This document shows, piece by piece, positions 1 through 12,587 of a DNA stretch of 64,000 nucleotides. The translations under genes were made by a program, and so were the position numbers. Source of the DNA: Arthrobotrys musiformis (lineage: Eukaryota; Ascomycota; Orbiliomycetes; Orbiliales; Orbiliaceae); contig JAVHJL010000007.1 in assembly GCA_036971715.1 (NCBI GenBank), forward strand, positions 3,100,001 through 3,164,000, given 5' to 3'. Numbering within the stretch: position 1 is the first letter of the stretch; every line of letters starts with the position of its first letter. Under the pieces are notes generated by a model, which saw only the letters and a program-made list of their open reading frames with translations, ran no database searches and was not told the origin of the DNA.

Positions 1-328
1 GCAGCTGGCAAACCACCCTAAGGATTTTGCTATCCAGGAGGTCTCGAGGCCTAGATTTAAGATCCTCAAAAATAAATCCAACATGCATTTTACATATCCG
101 GATCCTTACCCGGCCCATATACGCCCTTACCCAGGCAGGCCCTTTCACTTGGATCAAATGAATACGAAGGGGTTTCGGAATAGTATTCTGGCCATGAATT
201 TATGCTCATTTGTGTGAGAATGCTATATACATGGAATCCTTGAAGTCTCGAGTTCCATCCTCATGCCAGCATTATGAAATTATTTTAATAGACGCTAGGG
301 CCTTTCCTAAGAAAAAAAATCTAACTTT
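1..328. other. Intergenic, downstream of RPL1
   Basis: This stretch lies 3' of the minus-strand ribosomal protein gene. I see no open frame or RNA gene that I can support. It presumably holds the 3' UTR and terminator of that gene. Confidence 0.5.
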
Positions 329-1153
329 CTAGTAGAGGCGCTTTGGAGGAGACATGGAAGCCTTGATAGTCAAGCTTCCAACGTTCTGCCAGCCCTTCTT
401 CAACAAAGAGACAAGGTAGTTGATGGCCAACATGATGTTACCAATCAGCTGGTCCTCAGTCATACCGACGTTTCCGACGGCGACACCCAAGCAAAGAACC
501 TTCTTCAACTGGAACTTGATTGTAGACTTGACATCCGTCAATTTACCCGTGAGATCCTCATTATGCGAAATCGGGGTTGGGAATTTGCCAGCTAATCACA
601 CACACCAAGTTAGATTCATTTACGACTCAATTTTCTTTTAACTTTCGGGGAAGAATAGGAACGTACCCTTGGACAAACCAGGTCCCAAGAGACGTGGAAT
701 TTGCTTGATCAAGTTCTCGGAAGCGATGAAAGCATCGTACTTCCTGGCGAGCTTCTTGATCAACTTCTTGTTCTTGTTGAGCTTCTTCAAGTCGTCAACA
801 GACATGGAGTCAACACCAACGTGCTTAGCACGATCGATATCGTGCTGGTCACCAAGGATGCAGACGCTCATGTTTGGGCGAGGAACCTGGGGAAGCTTGA
901 CGGTTCCGGAGAAACGCTTGTCACGCTGGGGGTCATAGTTCTTCAAGCCGATCTGGAGTTCGACGGTTTCCAAGAAGTTACGCTTCTTGGTTTCGAGACT
1001 GTAAGCAAGGAGTTCCTTGACGTGTCCACGCACTCCGGCTGTAGATATCGCGAAATGACCCTGTTAGCCTCATGATTCTGCTTCCACCATCGCAAGCTCC
1101 ATCCCGGCAGCAACAGGAGACCGTGAGAACGCACCGACTGAGATTTTCGACAT
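329..1153 (-). CDS. RPL1: 60S ribosomal protein uL1 (L10a)
   Basis: This encodes the large-subunit protein uL1 (L10a; yeast Rpl1), which forms the L1 stalk and contacts E-site tRNA. Exons on the minus strand are 1153-1135, 1038-667 and 591-329, giving 217 residues, the same length as yeast Rpl1 as I know it. The product starts MSKISVAGVRGHVKELL and contains the family segments KKRNFLETVELQIGLKNYDP, SVDDLKKLNKNKKLIKKLA and IKFQLKKVLCL; it ends SLTIKASMSPPKRLY. The 19-base first exon joins in frame (V|A) and restores the conserved N-terminus. The second intron (592-666) joins SK|AGKFPTPISH. The first intron is 96 bases. Frames and splice phases agree throughout, and expression is expected to be constitutive. 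Identity is near certain; exon edges come from consensus and homology remembered from the family. Confidence 0.97.
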
Positions 1154-2153
1154 TTTGAATGCGGCAGTCTTCCAGACGAATTATCGTAACCTTTCGTTTG
1201 GTGAGGATTTAGCGAGGAGAGACAAAGATGATCGTGATGTCGTGATATATGGTGGTTGTTGCTATCTTCAAATCGAATTCGAGATCAATTTTTTTTTTCC
1301 CGTTGGACCAGAACAAACAGGACAAACTAGCCCGATGTGGCTTAGCGCGGGGTTTAGGGCTAAAACCAAAATACAACAGGTCCAACACAGAAAGAACTAG
1401 CGAGACCAGGCAACACAACTCAAGAGCCATCCTTTGACCAAAAACGGACTGCTGCAACACATCCGAAAAAGGGGTTGGTTTGCTGCACGGGCATGGTGTC
1501 GACGGGACGGCAATAAAGGTTAGCCTCGAATCCAAGCCTCGAATCCAGGCACTGATAGAGGAATCCAGCCGGTGACATGGAAGACTCAGAGCAGCCTCGT
1601 TTCAAGAACCTCCCATCCCTATATTGCTTTCCGGATATATGCACGCAATTGTCGGCATCGAGACATGAAGCTCAAGGCTCATATATTACACCCGTCGAAG
1701 CCAGGGCAGGCCTAGCTCCCGTGGCGCCCAGCTTCAGGCACGATTTCACAAGGCTGCTCGAATCCAGTCTAAATTTCACGACCAAGGCTTCAATTTCCCA
1801 GTAACTATTTATAACATGGTATGCCGTCCCTTGGTGATTGGTTCCTACAACCGCCGAAATTTTACAAATTCCAACTTCGCATTCAACTTTTTGAACTGGT
1901 CACCTGGCCGCTGGTGAGGTGTCTGATATAGCGCCGGCGCGGGCTCGGCATCTGAGCTTGCACGATTATATTACCAGAACTCTGTATAAATCTTTATCGC
2001 CATCACTCCACAGCCAGTGCACACTCAACCCAGACCTTTTCAGATCGGAAACAGTCGATTCAACCTTTAAGACCTTTTTCGTGGTTCAAGGAAACTATCA
2101 TACTCCCCCCCCCCCCCCCCCCGCCCCCCCCCAGTATCACCAGCTAGCTCCAC
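1154..2153. other. Intergenic between RPL1 and the first BTB gene
   Basis: This divergent spacer holds the RPL1 promoter and the 5' region of the BTB gene. Small open frames here overlap in several frames and look accidental. A short repeated unit, GCCTCGAATCCA, occurs twice at about 1524-1553. A C-rich tract at about 2105-2131, ending in CAG, sits 24 bases before the BTB start codon and could be the acceptor of a 5' UTR intron. Confidence 0.5.
1349..1366. promoter_or_regulatory. TTAGGG-type promoter motif upstream of RPL1
   Basis: About 200 bases 5' of the RPL1 start codon there is a near-palindrome, GTTTAGGGCTAAAAC, containing TTAGGG at 1354-1359. TTAGGG (Tbf1-type) and related Rap1 motifs are known in ribosomal protein promoters of many ascomycetes. 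The position is suggestive; factor binding is inferred. Confidence 0.35.
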
Positions 2154-4187
2154 ATGGAAGAATCAATAATGGTAAAGTCCTGGCCACCTGGCATCAACAA
2201 AGGTGCAGAATTCCAGTTTAAACTTCTCGAATACTGCCAACCGTTGGAGCGCCAACAAGGGCCACGCAAGGATTCCCAAGCTGCCCACAAAGACGAGCAG
2301 TCGTCTAGTCCCCCGACTCCGGGCGACGAGGAAGTGGAAACTAATAGCAGCGGTGTAGAGAAGGAAGGTGTTGGGAAACCGAAAGAGACAATTACTATTG
2401 CCGAAAAGCGTGCGAGGGGCCAAGATCACGACAAGGACAAGAATGAAAGCCCAGAAAGCGAGCCTCCAAGCTCTTTGGTGGATCGCCCAAAGCAATACTA
2501 CGAATCCCCAGATCTCAAAGTCGTGATAAAAGGCGAGGGCGGGGACACTACCTTCCTTGTGGCCTCCCAATCTCTTGCCATGGGCTCAAAAGAATGGAGG
2601 AAAATATTGAACCCGATTAGTCTGGAAGACTTAGAAAGCCGTCCGTTTGAGGCCTCGGCCGATGGGACTATAAAGGTCCTCTACCTAGATGGTGTTGACC
2701 CTCTGTCCTTGGACATCCTATTTCAAGTTCTTCATTGGGAAACCGAAGATCTACCCCACAGCTTGACATTTGATGCGCTTCGAAAGCTCGCGGTAGCGTG
2801 CGATAAATTCGATTGTGGAAGGATTCTAAACCTTTGGCCATTAGTTTGGATGGAAGAGTACGAAGAGCTAGCTACACTCCCCGGATACGAGGACTGGATG
2901 TTCATCGCCCGCGCATTACATACCAAGAACTCTAAAGTCCAGGAAATCACTCGAAGAATGATTCTCGAGGTGTCTTCCGCCAGCAAGTGTGGAAACTTTC
3001 TTCGGCGAGACGTTAGGGGACCAGTAGTCGCCGCACATACTACTGAAATAGAAATAAACCTCATACCACCCGCAATTCTAGGTATAGCACAAGTCGCAAC
3101 CCATATCATAGATAAAAGTAGTGCCCTTTGCTAATCTCTACGCCGTTTTCATATTTCCTCGGACAGAATATGTGCTCCAAGAACGAGCGAGAGCAGTAGA
3201 CGAAGTCGTTCGTCTGCTCCGGCAATTCGTTGGTGACCTCACCAGCGCAAACGAAGGTGCTGGCCCTGGTTCGTTCGGACTGGCAGAGACGGAGTTTTGC
3301 CGACATGAAGCTTGCTCAGATATAGCCTTTGGTTCGCTCTGTCGGAGCCTGAAAGCCCTAAACCTGTGGCCCCTGTTGCATCCTGGTACGCCGCAAGAGT
3401 GGCACGGATCAATCACGACACTGGTAATGCAAATCGAAAATATAAGAATGTCAACATTCCTCCAACCAGCTGAAACCGCCTTTGGTCCAGCCAGCAAACC
3501 CAGCTCGGAGCCCAAGCCCGAAGCTCCAAACCCCAACCCCGAAGCTCTAAATTCCAATCCCGAACCTCCAAAGCCTAAGTCAGGATCTCCTAAGTCTAAA
3601 GTATCATTAAAGAAAAGAAATAAACCCCTCTCAACCCGATTGGCCCCCTACTTAGACCCCGATCTTCCCAAAAAAACAGCTACAGATCCAGTCCCTCAGA
3701 CCGGAGATGGTTCAAGTACAGTAGTAGCCGAATCGCAAGAAAAGCCAGAAGAGTCCTCGGCGCTGAACAACTTACCCCTAGCACCTTTTTCTACGAGCCT
3801 CGATCAGAGTGAACTTGCTTTCAGTATTAGTGAGGACATCGTATGGGGGTCCACTATTTTTGGAGGAATTACATATGATAGTGTTAAAGGCTACGGGTGG
3901 GCGGCAACTATGAAGGAGCTTCGGTATGAGTTCCCTGTTTTTGAAGCCACATATCGGCCTCAAGGTAAGCACCTCGATACAGTCCTTTTCCTCTCGATCT
4001 CCTATCCTTTGTTTTTCGTTCGTAATAAATTGCGATTCTCGTCGCTACATGCTAATACCGACGAATTACGGGCTTTATAGGCAGCTATCGCCCATGCCCC
4101 TCAGCCTTTGCACTAGGGGAATTGATAACTAAATGCAGAAATATAATTGCAGAGATATCAGTAGCTAGCTATCAACCGGGTCTTTAA
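2154..4187 (+). CDS. BTB/POZ domain protein, paralogue 1 of a tandem pair
   Basis: Three exons, 2154-3081, 3167-3964 and 4081-4187, encode about 610 residues. Both introns are phase 1. An acidic, charged N-terminus (about 1-115) precedes a fungal-type BTB fold at about 118-240: DLKVVIKG, then FLVASQSLAMGSKEWRKIL, then LYLDGVDPLSLDILFQVLHW and LRKLAVACDKFDCGR. A helical extension with WPLVWMEEY follows. Exon 2 carries FCRHEACSDIA (C354, C359), LWPLLHPGTPQEWHGS and a Pro/Asn-rich linker with PEAPNPNPEA-like repeats. Exon 3 encodes SYRPCPSAFALGELITKCR and matches the downstream paralogue, which decides the second intron. BTB proteins generally mediate protein-protein contacts, in some families as Cullin-3 adaptors; the partner here is unknown. 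The start is the first ATG; a second in-frame ATG is five codons on. Confidence 0.85.
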
Positions 4188-5394
4188 ATTTAAGGCCCCG
4201 TAGATTTTATTGCACGCCAAATTCATTCATAATATTAATTAATTTTGCTCCCAACGAACGATTTACAAATTCCAGTTTTGACGGTTAGCTTGGGTTAAAC
4301 CATGCCTCGTAAACCACCCAGCGAATTGACCACAGATAGTTCCATTTCATGATATAAAACAAGTTGATTTTAGGCACAAACTTTTCGTATGGCCTCAAGC
4401 TTCCGCTACGGCCCGATGAAATAGCAGGGTCAATCGCGCAAGTGCTACCTAAGATTTAAACCGAAGGCCGTTGGAGAAAGACAGCTAAAATAAAAATAAA
4501 ATGCCGTGGCTCTAAAGGTATCGTGAGATATGTGTGGCCCACCTTTGTTGCCTGCTATAATCGATACCTTTGAACTAAAGAAATGTGCATATGCATATGC
4601 GCGCCCATACATGCGCAAGTAATGGCTTTTTGGTGGCGGTTTCCTAGCCTCGAATCCAGGCGCCGATAGGGGCAAAGCCTGACTCAGAAGCATGCTAGTA
4701 ATGTCCTATTGCATTGTAATTCAAAGAGTGCCTTAATTAATCAAGCCTGATATCGCGCACAGACCGCCGTAGTCTATTATCGGGAACGTCGAGATAGACT
4801 CAGAATTAGTATGCCGTTCCTTTGATAAGGCCTAAGCACTATACCCCTGCCACAAGGCTGTGCGCCGCCGTTGGTCAGCTGCAGTCTTGGTGTTTGAAAA
4901 AGCGACTGACGTCTGTAAAAACGGCATTGATCCCAGACCCATAGCGCAATGCGTCACCATTAATTTCCCAAATTCATTAGCCTTCGTTCGCGTTCGCGGA
5001 TCTGGCCGGCCTCGTACGCATATGTCGCGGTCACTGATCGCAGTCTATGGAGTATAAATTGACGTTCAACTGTCACTGTAAAGTACCCAGCGTTGGTCTC
5101 AGTCAAGCCGATTGATATAATACAGTCATCGCCCCAAGCTGGCCAGCCACATAGCTATCCCTAGCCCAGACTGCACCACTACGGACACCTACTTACTAGT
5201 AGCAACTATCTGGTATATCTACCTATCTATATATAATTTTTTCTTTCTTTCCTCTTGGCTTCCCGATCAATCTTCAAAAGCGGCCCACGTTCAGACCACA
5301 AACACCCGCCTTGAAGTTTACCTTTGACAACTTGATCCTCAGCCGATCAGCTATATCATAAAGTGTTTGTTGTTCAACGTTAACTTATCCAGCC
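4188..5394. other. Intergenic between the tandem BTB genes
   Basis: No convincing gene. It contains a second copy of the GCCTCGAATCCAGGC unit at about 4647-4661, followed by a match to the continuation of the copy near 1540, and an alternating GCATATGC run at about 4587-4604. The last 200 bases, CT-rich then A-rich, should be the promoter and 5' UTR of the second BTB gene. Confidence 0.5.
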
Positions 5395-7672
5395 ATGACG
5401 TGGGAGCCCCGCGCCGAGAACTGGCCCAAGGGCCTTGATACGGATACGGTAGAAACCAAGTCGTCCAACCAAAATTATCAACGACCTCCAGCTCGGACGC
5501 CGCCGAAGCTAGTGGATGACCAAGACAACTTTAGTTTCCTTACCACCACCAGCAACGACGAAGACAGAAATCTGGAGAAAGGGAACGGGCGTGGTGGCGA
5601 ATCGACGGTTGAAAAGGTCGCAATTAAAAACAACAATAAAGGTGAAAATGTAGATCAAGATAGGGGGGTCGGTAAAAGCGACGGCAAAACCGAAGGCGAA
5701 GGGATAGCCAATGGGAAATGTGGAGGAATAAACAAGGAAGGAAATAAAAGAGAAGAAAACGAAGCCGCAGCCGGAGAGACAGATGAAGGGAAAGATGAAA
5801 GGAAAGATGAAGGGAAAGATGATCAGGGGAAAGATGAAAATAAAACAACTGCGGCTGAAGAAGAGTACAAAGACAACCAGATACTCCCAAATAAAAAGGC
5901 GCTACAACGGACCTCAAAGATCGAAATTACACAATGTTACGCATCCGGTGATTTGAAGGTGATCGCGAAGAGGAACGGCGATATTGATGGTCCCTCATTC
6001 TTGGTTTCTTCTCACACTCTTTCGATGGCCTCGGAGATGTGGAAAGTGTCCATATATCCCAGGCCCGGCCTTCATCCAGCTCTGGCATACGAGACAAAGC
6101 CCGGCGGTTCGAATTTCTTCAATGTTGCTGAGAGTATATACCTTGGCCAGAAAATAAAAACCATGGCCATTGCAGAAGAGGATACTTTTGTCTTGGATAT
6201 TATTTTCCGCATTTTACACTTCCAAACCGACAAAATTCCCACGCAGATATCTTTTGGATTGCTTCGAAGAATCGCCGTTGTCTGCAACAGATACGGCTGC
6301 GGCAAGGCGCTCAATCCGTGGTCACAGCTGTGGATGAAATCTTATCAATCTTACGCAGCCTCCCCGCGATTTGAGGATTGGATTTTTATTGCAAAGGCCT
6401 TACACTACAAAGATATAAGATCCAGGGAAATATCACGGGTGTTAGTCTCAGAGTCATCTTCGAGAAGCCTTTGCGGAAATTATTTCCTGCGGGATATGCG
6501 CTTATTCGGCTCGCATGGGCAGATTCCCGGTGTCCCTGTTCCCAAAGCCGAGATTTATGTGAAGTATCTCCCCGAAGAATTCCTAGGTAAGCCTCCTTAA
6601 CATATGAGTGATACCCTCCACCCACTCATGGGCTATATATGGAAGAGTTACAATCGCCTATTCATTCGCATAGATATACTGATACCGTGCGAAAATGAAC
6701 CCGTACAGCTTATGTTACCCGTGAAAGATCGGAGGCGGTCAAGACCATTGTCATGCTCCTGCGGCAATTTGTCACCGACTTGATCCCCAACCAAGCACGG
6801 CCTCCGCCTAAGTTCTGCCGTGATGAGGCCTGCTCCGATATAGCAGTGGGCTCCTTTATTCGCAGCTTGAAGAAAACAGGGCTGTGGCCTTTACTAAATT
6901 TAGGGACGCCATGTGAATGGCACGGGTCTGTCCAAGAACTTGTTGCACGGATAGAAAAACTGGAAATGACGACCTTTACGAGGTCGGATTCTAGCGCTAC
7001 CTCCACCACTCGGAAAGGACTTAGTCCCGAAGGCATAGCTTCCACCACTTCGCAGGCGCCGAGTACAAGCGTTTCTAGCAACGCCTCTGACCCCGCGCCG
7101 GCTACCTCCACATCATCTAGTACCTCTGGCAGCCTCCTTGAACCCACCTCCACTACTAATAAGTCTTCGGATAACAGCACTATTGCACGTCTCTTTGGAC
7201 CCACCTTCACTTTCGGACAGTCTGTGGCTGGCTCCAGCAACGTCAAGCCCTTTAACCCCACGTGGCCCACCGCCACCCCTACCACAGGCGCAAATCCATT
7301 TGACCTTTTTTCGCGGCCCTTCATCAAGCAAAATAATCGGGATTACGATCTTCACTCACTCTGGTTGCCCGACTGCGAGACAAATCTTTACCGACACCCC
7401 GCGTTTGAGGGTAAAGCCTCCACGGGTAAGTCGAATCGAAAATATATTCATACAGAAACATCACGTGATCACTATTTCCCGTTTCGTGAGAAATCCGAAC
7501 ACGTACGCATACACGTACACGACAGCTAACTCATGTAACCCAACTAGATTTAGGTTTATACAAGCCCTGCGCCTCGGCCTATGCATTAGGATCTCTCATA
7601 ACGGATTGTCGACAGATTCTCACAGATATATTAGAAGGGGGTTACGTAACGAGGGAGGTGTTGTCTACATAA
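5395..7672 (+). CDS. BTB/POZ domain protein, paralogue 2 of a tandem pair
   Basis: Exons 5395-6586, 6709-7425 and 7554-7672 encode about 675 residues. The exon number and phase-1 junctions are the same as in the upstream paralogue. The N-terminus holds a hydrophilic Lys/Glu/Asp/Gly region with repeats such as DEGKDERKDEGKD (about 90-160). The BTB fold follows at about 180-310 (GDLKVIAKR, FLVSSHTLSMASEMWKV, FVLDIIFRILHFQTDKIP, LRRIAVVCNRYGCGKALNPW). Exon 2 has YVTRERSEAV, LLRQFVTDL, FCRDEACSDIAVGS and LWPLLNLGTPCEWHGS, each matched in the neighbour, then a Ser/Thr-rich linker. Exon 3, using the acceptor at 7553, gives LYKPCASAYALGSLITDCR, clearly homologous to exon 3 of the first copy. The exon 2 donor could instead be at 7411 in the same phase. 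Likely a protein-interaction adaptor; specific role unknown. Confidence 0.83.
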
Positions 7673-9717
7673 ATTTATATAAATCTCTAGCTCCTAGCCT
7701 CAAATGAAGTGCATGCAATGCACGGCAGTGATACAGCATTCCGCAATATTTGGTGTAAGCGAGCTCCACGGCTCGCGTGGGATTTGAATACAGATTCACT
7801 ATTCCGGTTTTCTTGTTTGTAATGTAGAAATCTTGATTAACTCTGGGCATATGCGCATGCGCATGGGACGTTGGCATCCATGACATTGCGGGAGCCGACA
7901 ATTGCACCTTTATAGATATATTTACAACTACTGGGGGTCCTAGATCTAGATTAAACGGTGTTTTATCCCGTGTAAATACCTAGGTACACACAGATAGTTT
8001 AATGTCGATGTAGATTTGTCCCGAGAACAGGAGCCGCTTGGGGGGCTTTTGAGCTCATGAGTTGCAATGTTGCATGTTGAAGTGTGAAGAGAAGGCCCAT
8101 CAGCCATGGCCACCGGTCGGGAATCTCGGCATATCCAGAAACCGTGCCGAAGATAATGCCAAACAATAGGGACAATAGCTAGCAACGATGACATCGTGAC
8201 GGTTAAGTCAGGACATCGCACATACGGGTTAAATTTGTCCCCCGACAGATGATCATATGAATGCATTTTGTATGCCGCAACACGTCAGATGCCCATACAT
8301 ACCAAAAGGAATTCAATGTAATATCGCACATCTGCACACCAGGATATCATAAATGTTCTGGAACTCTGGAAGCTGGAGAGCCGAGGGACTATAGTACAGC
8401 CACCTCGGTCGATCCCATGATGGTTTGGAAGAGTGCCCGACCGGGTCCCCCCGTTCTAAACGGAAAGGCTTTCTATCCTCCGCGGTGCCAGTGCTAGTAA
8501 ACTTCTAGTGCAATGGCATGGTATCACGATACCACCGACGGAGCTCGGGCTTCCGTGTTGGAGTAAGACACGAGCCCAGAATCAACCGCAAAACCTTGAT
8601 TCGAATAGTCCCCTCTTTTGTTTTTTGGTCGCACATCCTCCCGTAGTCGGCCTTTTTCGCTGGGCACAAACTTAAATGTGTCACAGAGGTTAAAGACGGT
8701 CAAGATACCACCGACAGTATGCACGTACTATGTATGCACTTTGTCCGTGATAGACATAGCCAAACAGCACCCTCGTCATATTCGGAATTAGGTTCTCCGA
8801 CCGTGCCGAACCGCTTTTCATTACCAAAGGAATCGATTGAGCAGTCCCCTTCCCCATTTTTACCCTGACATTTGCATTCCCAGGGCAATTTTGGTTGGAA
8901 TTAAAGGGGCCTAACTAGGGGGAAGGTCTTGACGAATCCGGCCAGCCCCATTCCAAAATTGCAAAACTAAGGCCTCACACCATGGCAAGGGGTACGGTGT
9001 TAGCTCGATCCCCCACGAGTGTGCCACGGTCGGTCCTCGGGTCTGGAACTTTAGGGGGTGTGGAACTACGTTGACAGGGTCCCACAATTTAAGCTTAATT
9101 CAACATCGTGTGTGCACAACCGCACACACGGCGGTGGACGTACGTTAGCCCTATGCCAGTAGGCGGGAGACGAATCGTGAAAAAAAGGCTATTACAACGT
9201 TAGCAAAATACCTCATCTAGTATGCATGTAAGGGAGTTACTTACTCGCACTACGTCAAGCTAGTCTAGTGTCAAACAGTTCGACAACAATACTATGCATT
9301 CTCACGTCACAGGAGTAGCTCGGGATGCACATAGGTAGAATGGATAGATATAAGAATAGATTAGATGAACAGGTAGACTAGTGCTAGAGCGCAATACATC
9401 GATGAGGTAGATGATTCCTGTTGACAAACTTTTCGTGAATCGAACAACTTCTTTCATCGATCGCGATCTCGTAAAAAAGTTTGACAACGCATTCCCCTGT
9501 TGCATTTTCCAGATAGCACTCTTCCACAAAACAGGAATAGTAAGCAGACAGAAACGGGACAAGGCTGACAATACCGGCGCCGAAAAGAAAAGAAAAGAAG
9601 AAACCGGATGGGGTTCTTGGCGCTCTCATGCGCTAGCGAAACCCTTCGGCCAGCTCTAGTCTCCGAGATCGATACAAGAGGAACCTGCTGGTGACCTGAA
9701 GGAAACCCTGATCGAAG

Positions 9718-10000
9718 GGGAGGAGAGGGAGAGGGAGGGGGATTCGAAAGAGAGAAAGAAAGAGAGAAAGAAGGAAGGAAAGAAAGAAAGAGAGGAAAAA
9801 AGAAAAAAAAAGAAAAGAAGAAGAAGAGACAGGGACAAACAAAAAGTTGGGGAGAAAGGACAGGAATCAGGAAGGAGTGATTCTTGCGTCGGTGGGGTCG
9901 GATGAGGGAGGGGAGAAGAGATAGGTGGGAAAGGGAAGAGAGAGAAATATGGCGAGAGGGAAGGAGGGAGAGGGGGGAGACGGAGGACGGGGGGAGGGAG
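9718..10000. repeat. Polypurine low-complexity block
   Basis: This is an almost uninterrupted purine stretch on the plus strand, made of GGGAGAGGGAG, GAAAGAAAGAGAG and AAGAAGAAG-like units. On the minus strand it reads as runs of Ser, Leu and Phe, which explains the long but meaningless open frame there. Confidence 0.8.
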
Positions 10001-11397
10001 CCCGCTCTATGCATATACGGCGCAAAACTTTTGATACAAGGCCCGACGCCATTGCATTCCTGAGTTACGTCCGTACAACAGTCGACCCGAACAATCCCTT
10101 GCGCCAGATATGTTTTATGAACATCAACTACCCTCTTGCAATGTTGACAGCCAACATGGTTGTCACACAGCTTATCCACCCCGTCGAGGGTTTTATGCCA
10201 ACGGTTTGGCGATCGTGCCTCACTCTTCAGCTTGCGGTATTGGACCATCAAAGATGGTCTTGTAGGCTTCCTGGGGAAAATTTGGGATAGCATCCCTGAC
10301 GTTGCCTGTTGGATAGTGCATCAAGTAGTTATAACGGGTTAGCATGAAACTCATGGTATTGTGTGGCGGCAAATCATACGCGGGGAATATAACGAACCCG
10401 AAGTTGTGAAGGCAAAACTAACCCTTAACTCTTTTGTTAGAATTGGATCAAGTAGGTCTTTCAGTGCCGAAGACCGGTCGGGTGCGAGTCTAGTCTGGCG
10501 GGACAGGTCTAGGAGCAAGATACGACAGGCAGCTTGTAACAATAGCTAATAGGTGTGCGGCGAAGCGACCAGTGCACTCAGGTTGAAACTACAGTGCTAC
10601 TAACCCCCACAACGTTATGTTAGATGATGTCTTGCGTAAGCTGTACATATAAGAATTGTTGGACTTTGGGGGGCTGGAGAGGGGGGGGCGGGGCTGCTTT
10701 GCGAATTCACGAAGTGATACCTTGTATTATGTTTGCAAAGCTTAACGACGATATAGTGTGGTGCCTGTGCGTATACGTATACGGGGGATAGGTATCCAAG
10801 TTGATATGCGCTGAGCGAGTAGTATACTGGGCTAGTGTTTCTCCTCCGACCAGCTACCTATAATCATATCAAAACACTATCGTATTCCTGATGTATGTGT
10901 TATAAATTTAGGGGAAAGGTAATTTTCTGCTTAGCACAGGTCGACCGAAGGGAAAGAGGAGCTAGTATGTTTGTATTTATGTACACTTGGTCCGTAGCCC
11001 TTTCCCTCAGTTTTCATTGCCATGTCCATTCGCTGGCACTTTTCAATCCCAAGGGTCGCACATTGGCCTGGATCCTTATCAAGGACCAGACCTACTTGAT
11101 CGTTATATGATAACTCCCCCATCCATGAGCACTTGTATCACCGAAACCTCCGGATAGCTACTGAAGGAATGCAAGGTGTTTTGTAAGGGGGGTGTTTTTT
11201 TTCGCCGCGTTTGTGAAGACCCCAGGCTCACCAGGCTCAAGTTGCCTCAGCCAGGACGGAAAGGCAACACGGGTCTCCCAGCCAAGGTACAGGCAATTAC
11301 CACTTGGAGGTTTTCAAGCATCTCGAGTTGCACATTTCCTTTGTTCCATTTTTGACACCCACTTCGAACCCTGTGCTTTTCTCTGAGGCTTTGATTG

Positions 11398-11410
11398 CCC
11401 CCCCCCCCCC

Positions 11411-11442
<32 letters not shown>
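11398..11442. repeat. C21-T24 homopolymer pair
   Basis: Twenty-one C residues are directly followed by twenty-four T residues. Read on the minus strand this is A24 then G21. No gene structure surrounds it. Confidence 0.85.
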
Positions 11443-12587
11443 GCAAGGAGCTCGATGGAGGCACGAGACGTTACATCCCAAATTGGAGTTCGGATCGATC
11501 TCAATTGGGTTATATTCGTAGACCGGATGGGTGCTTTCTTCCCGTGGCTATTGGCGTCGATACCAGGACTATTTCCAGTGCTCACAGGCACCAACAACCA
11601 GTCCTGCAAAAGCTGTGGCCTCGAATCTGTAGCAACTGTCCCAAATTAATGGCGAAATCAGAATGTTGGTACCCCCAAAGCCTGGTCAGTCCTTGTGCGG
11701 CCTAGGTACAAGACCAACAGAAATCGATATTTAAATTCGCAGGTGTGGGTGCATGTGGGTGTGCATATGCGCATGTGTATGAACCCGCTGCGCTGTTTCG
11801 GAATTCCGTGCCTCGATCGACCTGACCACGCTTGCAGGCTTGAAGGTTTGATTCATGCTCATGATAGCTAGTCTGGGAAACAGAGGAAGAATTGAAAGAA
11901 AAACGAACGATCAAAGAAAAAGAAAAGAGAATTATCGATAATGTTATGCTCGCACGGTGCAATTCTCTTCCAGGAGTATTGGTTGTTCTATTACCTACCT
12001 AGATCTGGATACTTAAGTGCTTAGATACTATACTCTAGCTTACTTTTGTATCAGGGCGCTTGGCTCCGTGATTGGCTCATGCCCATGCATATGCGACCCT
12101 GCGCTCCAGCAGCAACACTATTTCATTAAGTTGGATGCCTGGTATCGAGGCTGACTTACATACTCGATATAAGTTTTACAAAACATATAAATTCACCGTG
12201 AGCAAACCACGGATTGGACTTGTCTCGTATACCAGAGCTGGCCGAAGGATTGGACGGTTGTACGTGTGAATCATTGCATTCACGCGGGGCACGTGAAACG
12301 GCGCGGCGAGTGGACGATGCCTACGCCGTCGAGTTCGTCACGTTGGCATCATGACGGACCGAAGTAGTAGATGCTGGCTTAAGAAGCGTTCATCCGAACC
12401 TAGGATCGATCTTAATTCAAGTCCGAATTATAGCAGCCAGCCATATCTTTTTTCTCTTCCTTCCTTCCTTTCTTTCTTTCGACTCCGCTCCCAGGCCAGG
12501 TGCCTCAGCTGTAGTTAACTGGTCCCTAACGGAGGCAAACACATCCCATCAAAGCAAACGGGACGCCACCCGGACGGGAATTGAAGA

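Larger units (their letters stand above)
7673..12587. other. Gene-poor spacer with low-complexity tracts
   Basis: I find no gene I can support in these 4.9 kb. It contains a GCATATGCGCATGCGCATGG run at 7847-7866, a purine-rich (GAAAG/GGGAG) block at about 9718-10000 that produces spurious open frames, a C21-T24 double homopolymer at 11398-11442, and another GCATATGCGCAT at 11763-11774. The open frame across 9925-10290 mixes low complexity with unrecognised sequence and has no splice support. Confidence 0.55.

Noticed and set aside
9454..10293. 279-codon minus-strand open frame
   Set aside because: Most of it is the translation of a polypurine tract (Ser/Leu/Phe runs); the remainder matches no family and overlaps an equally open plus-strand frame.
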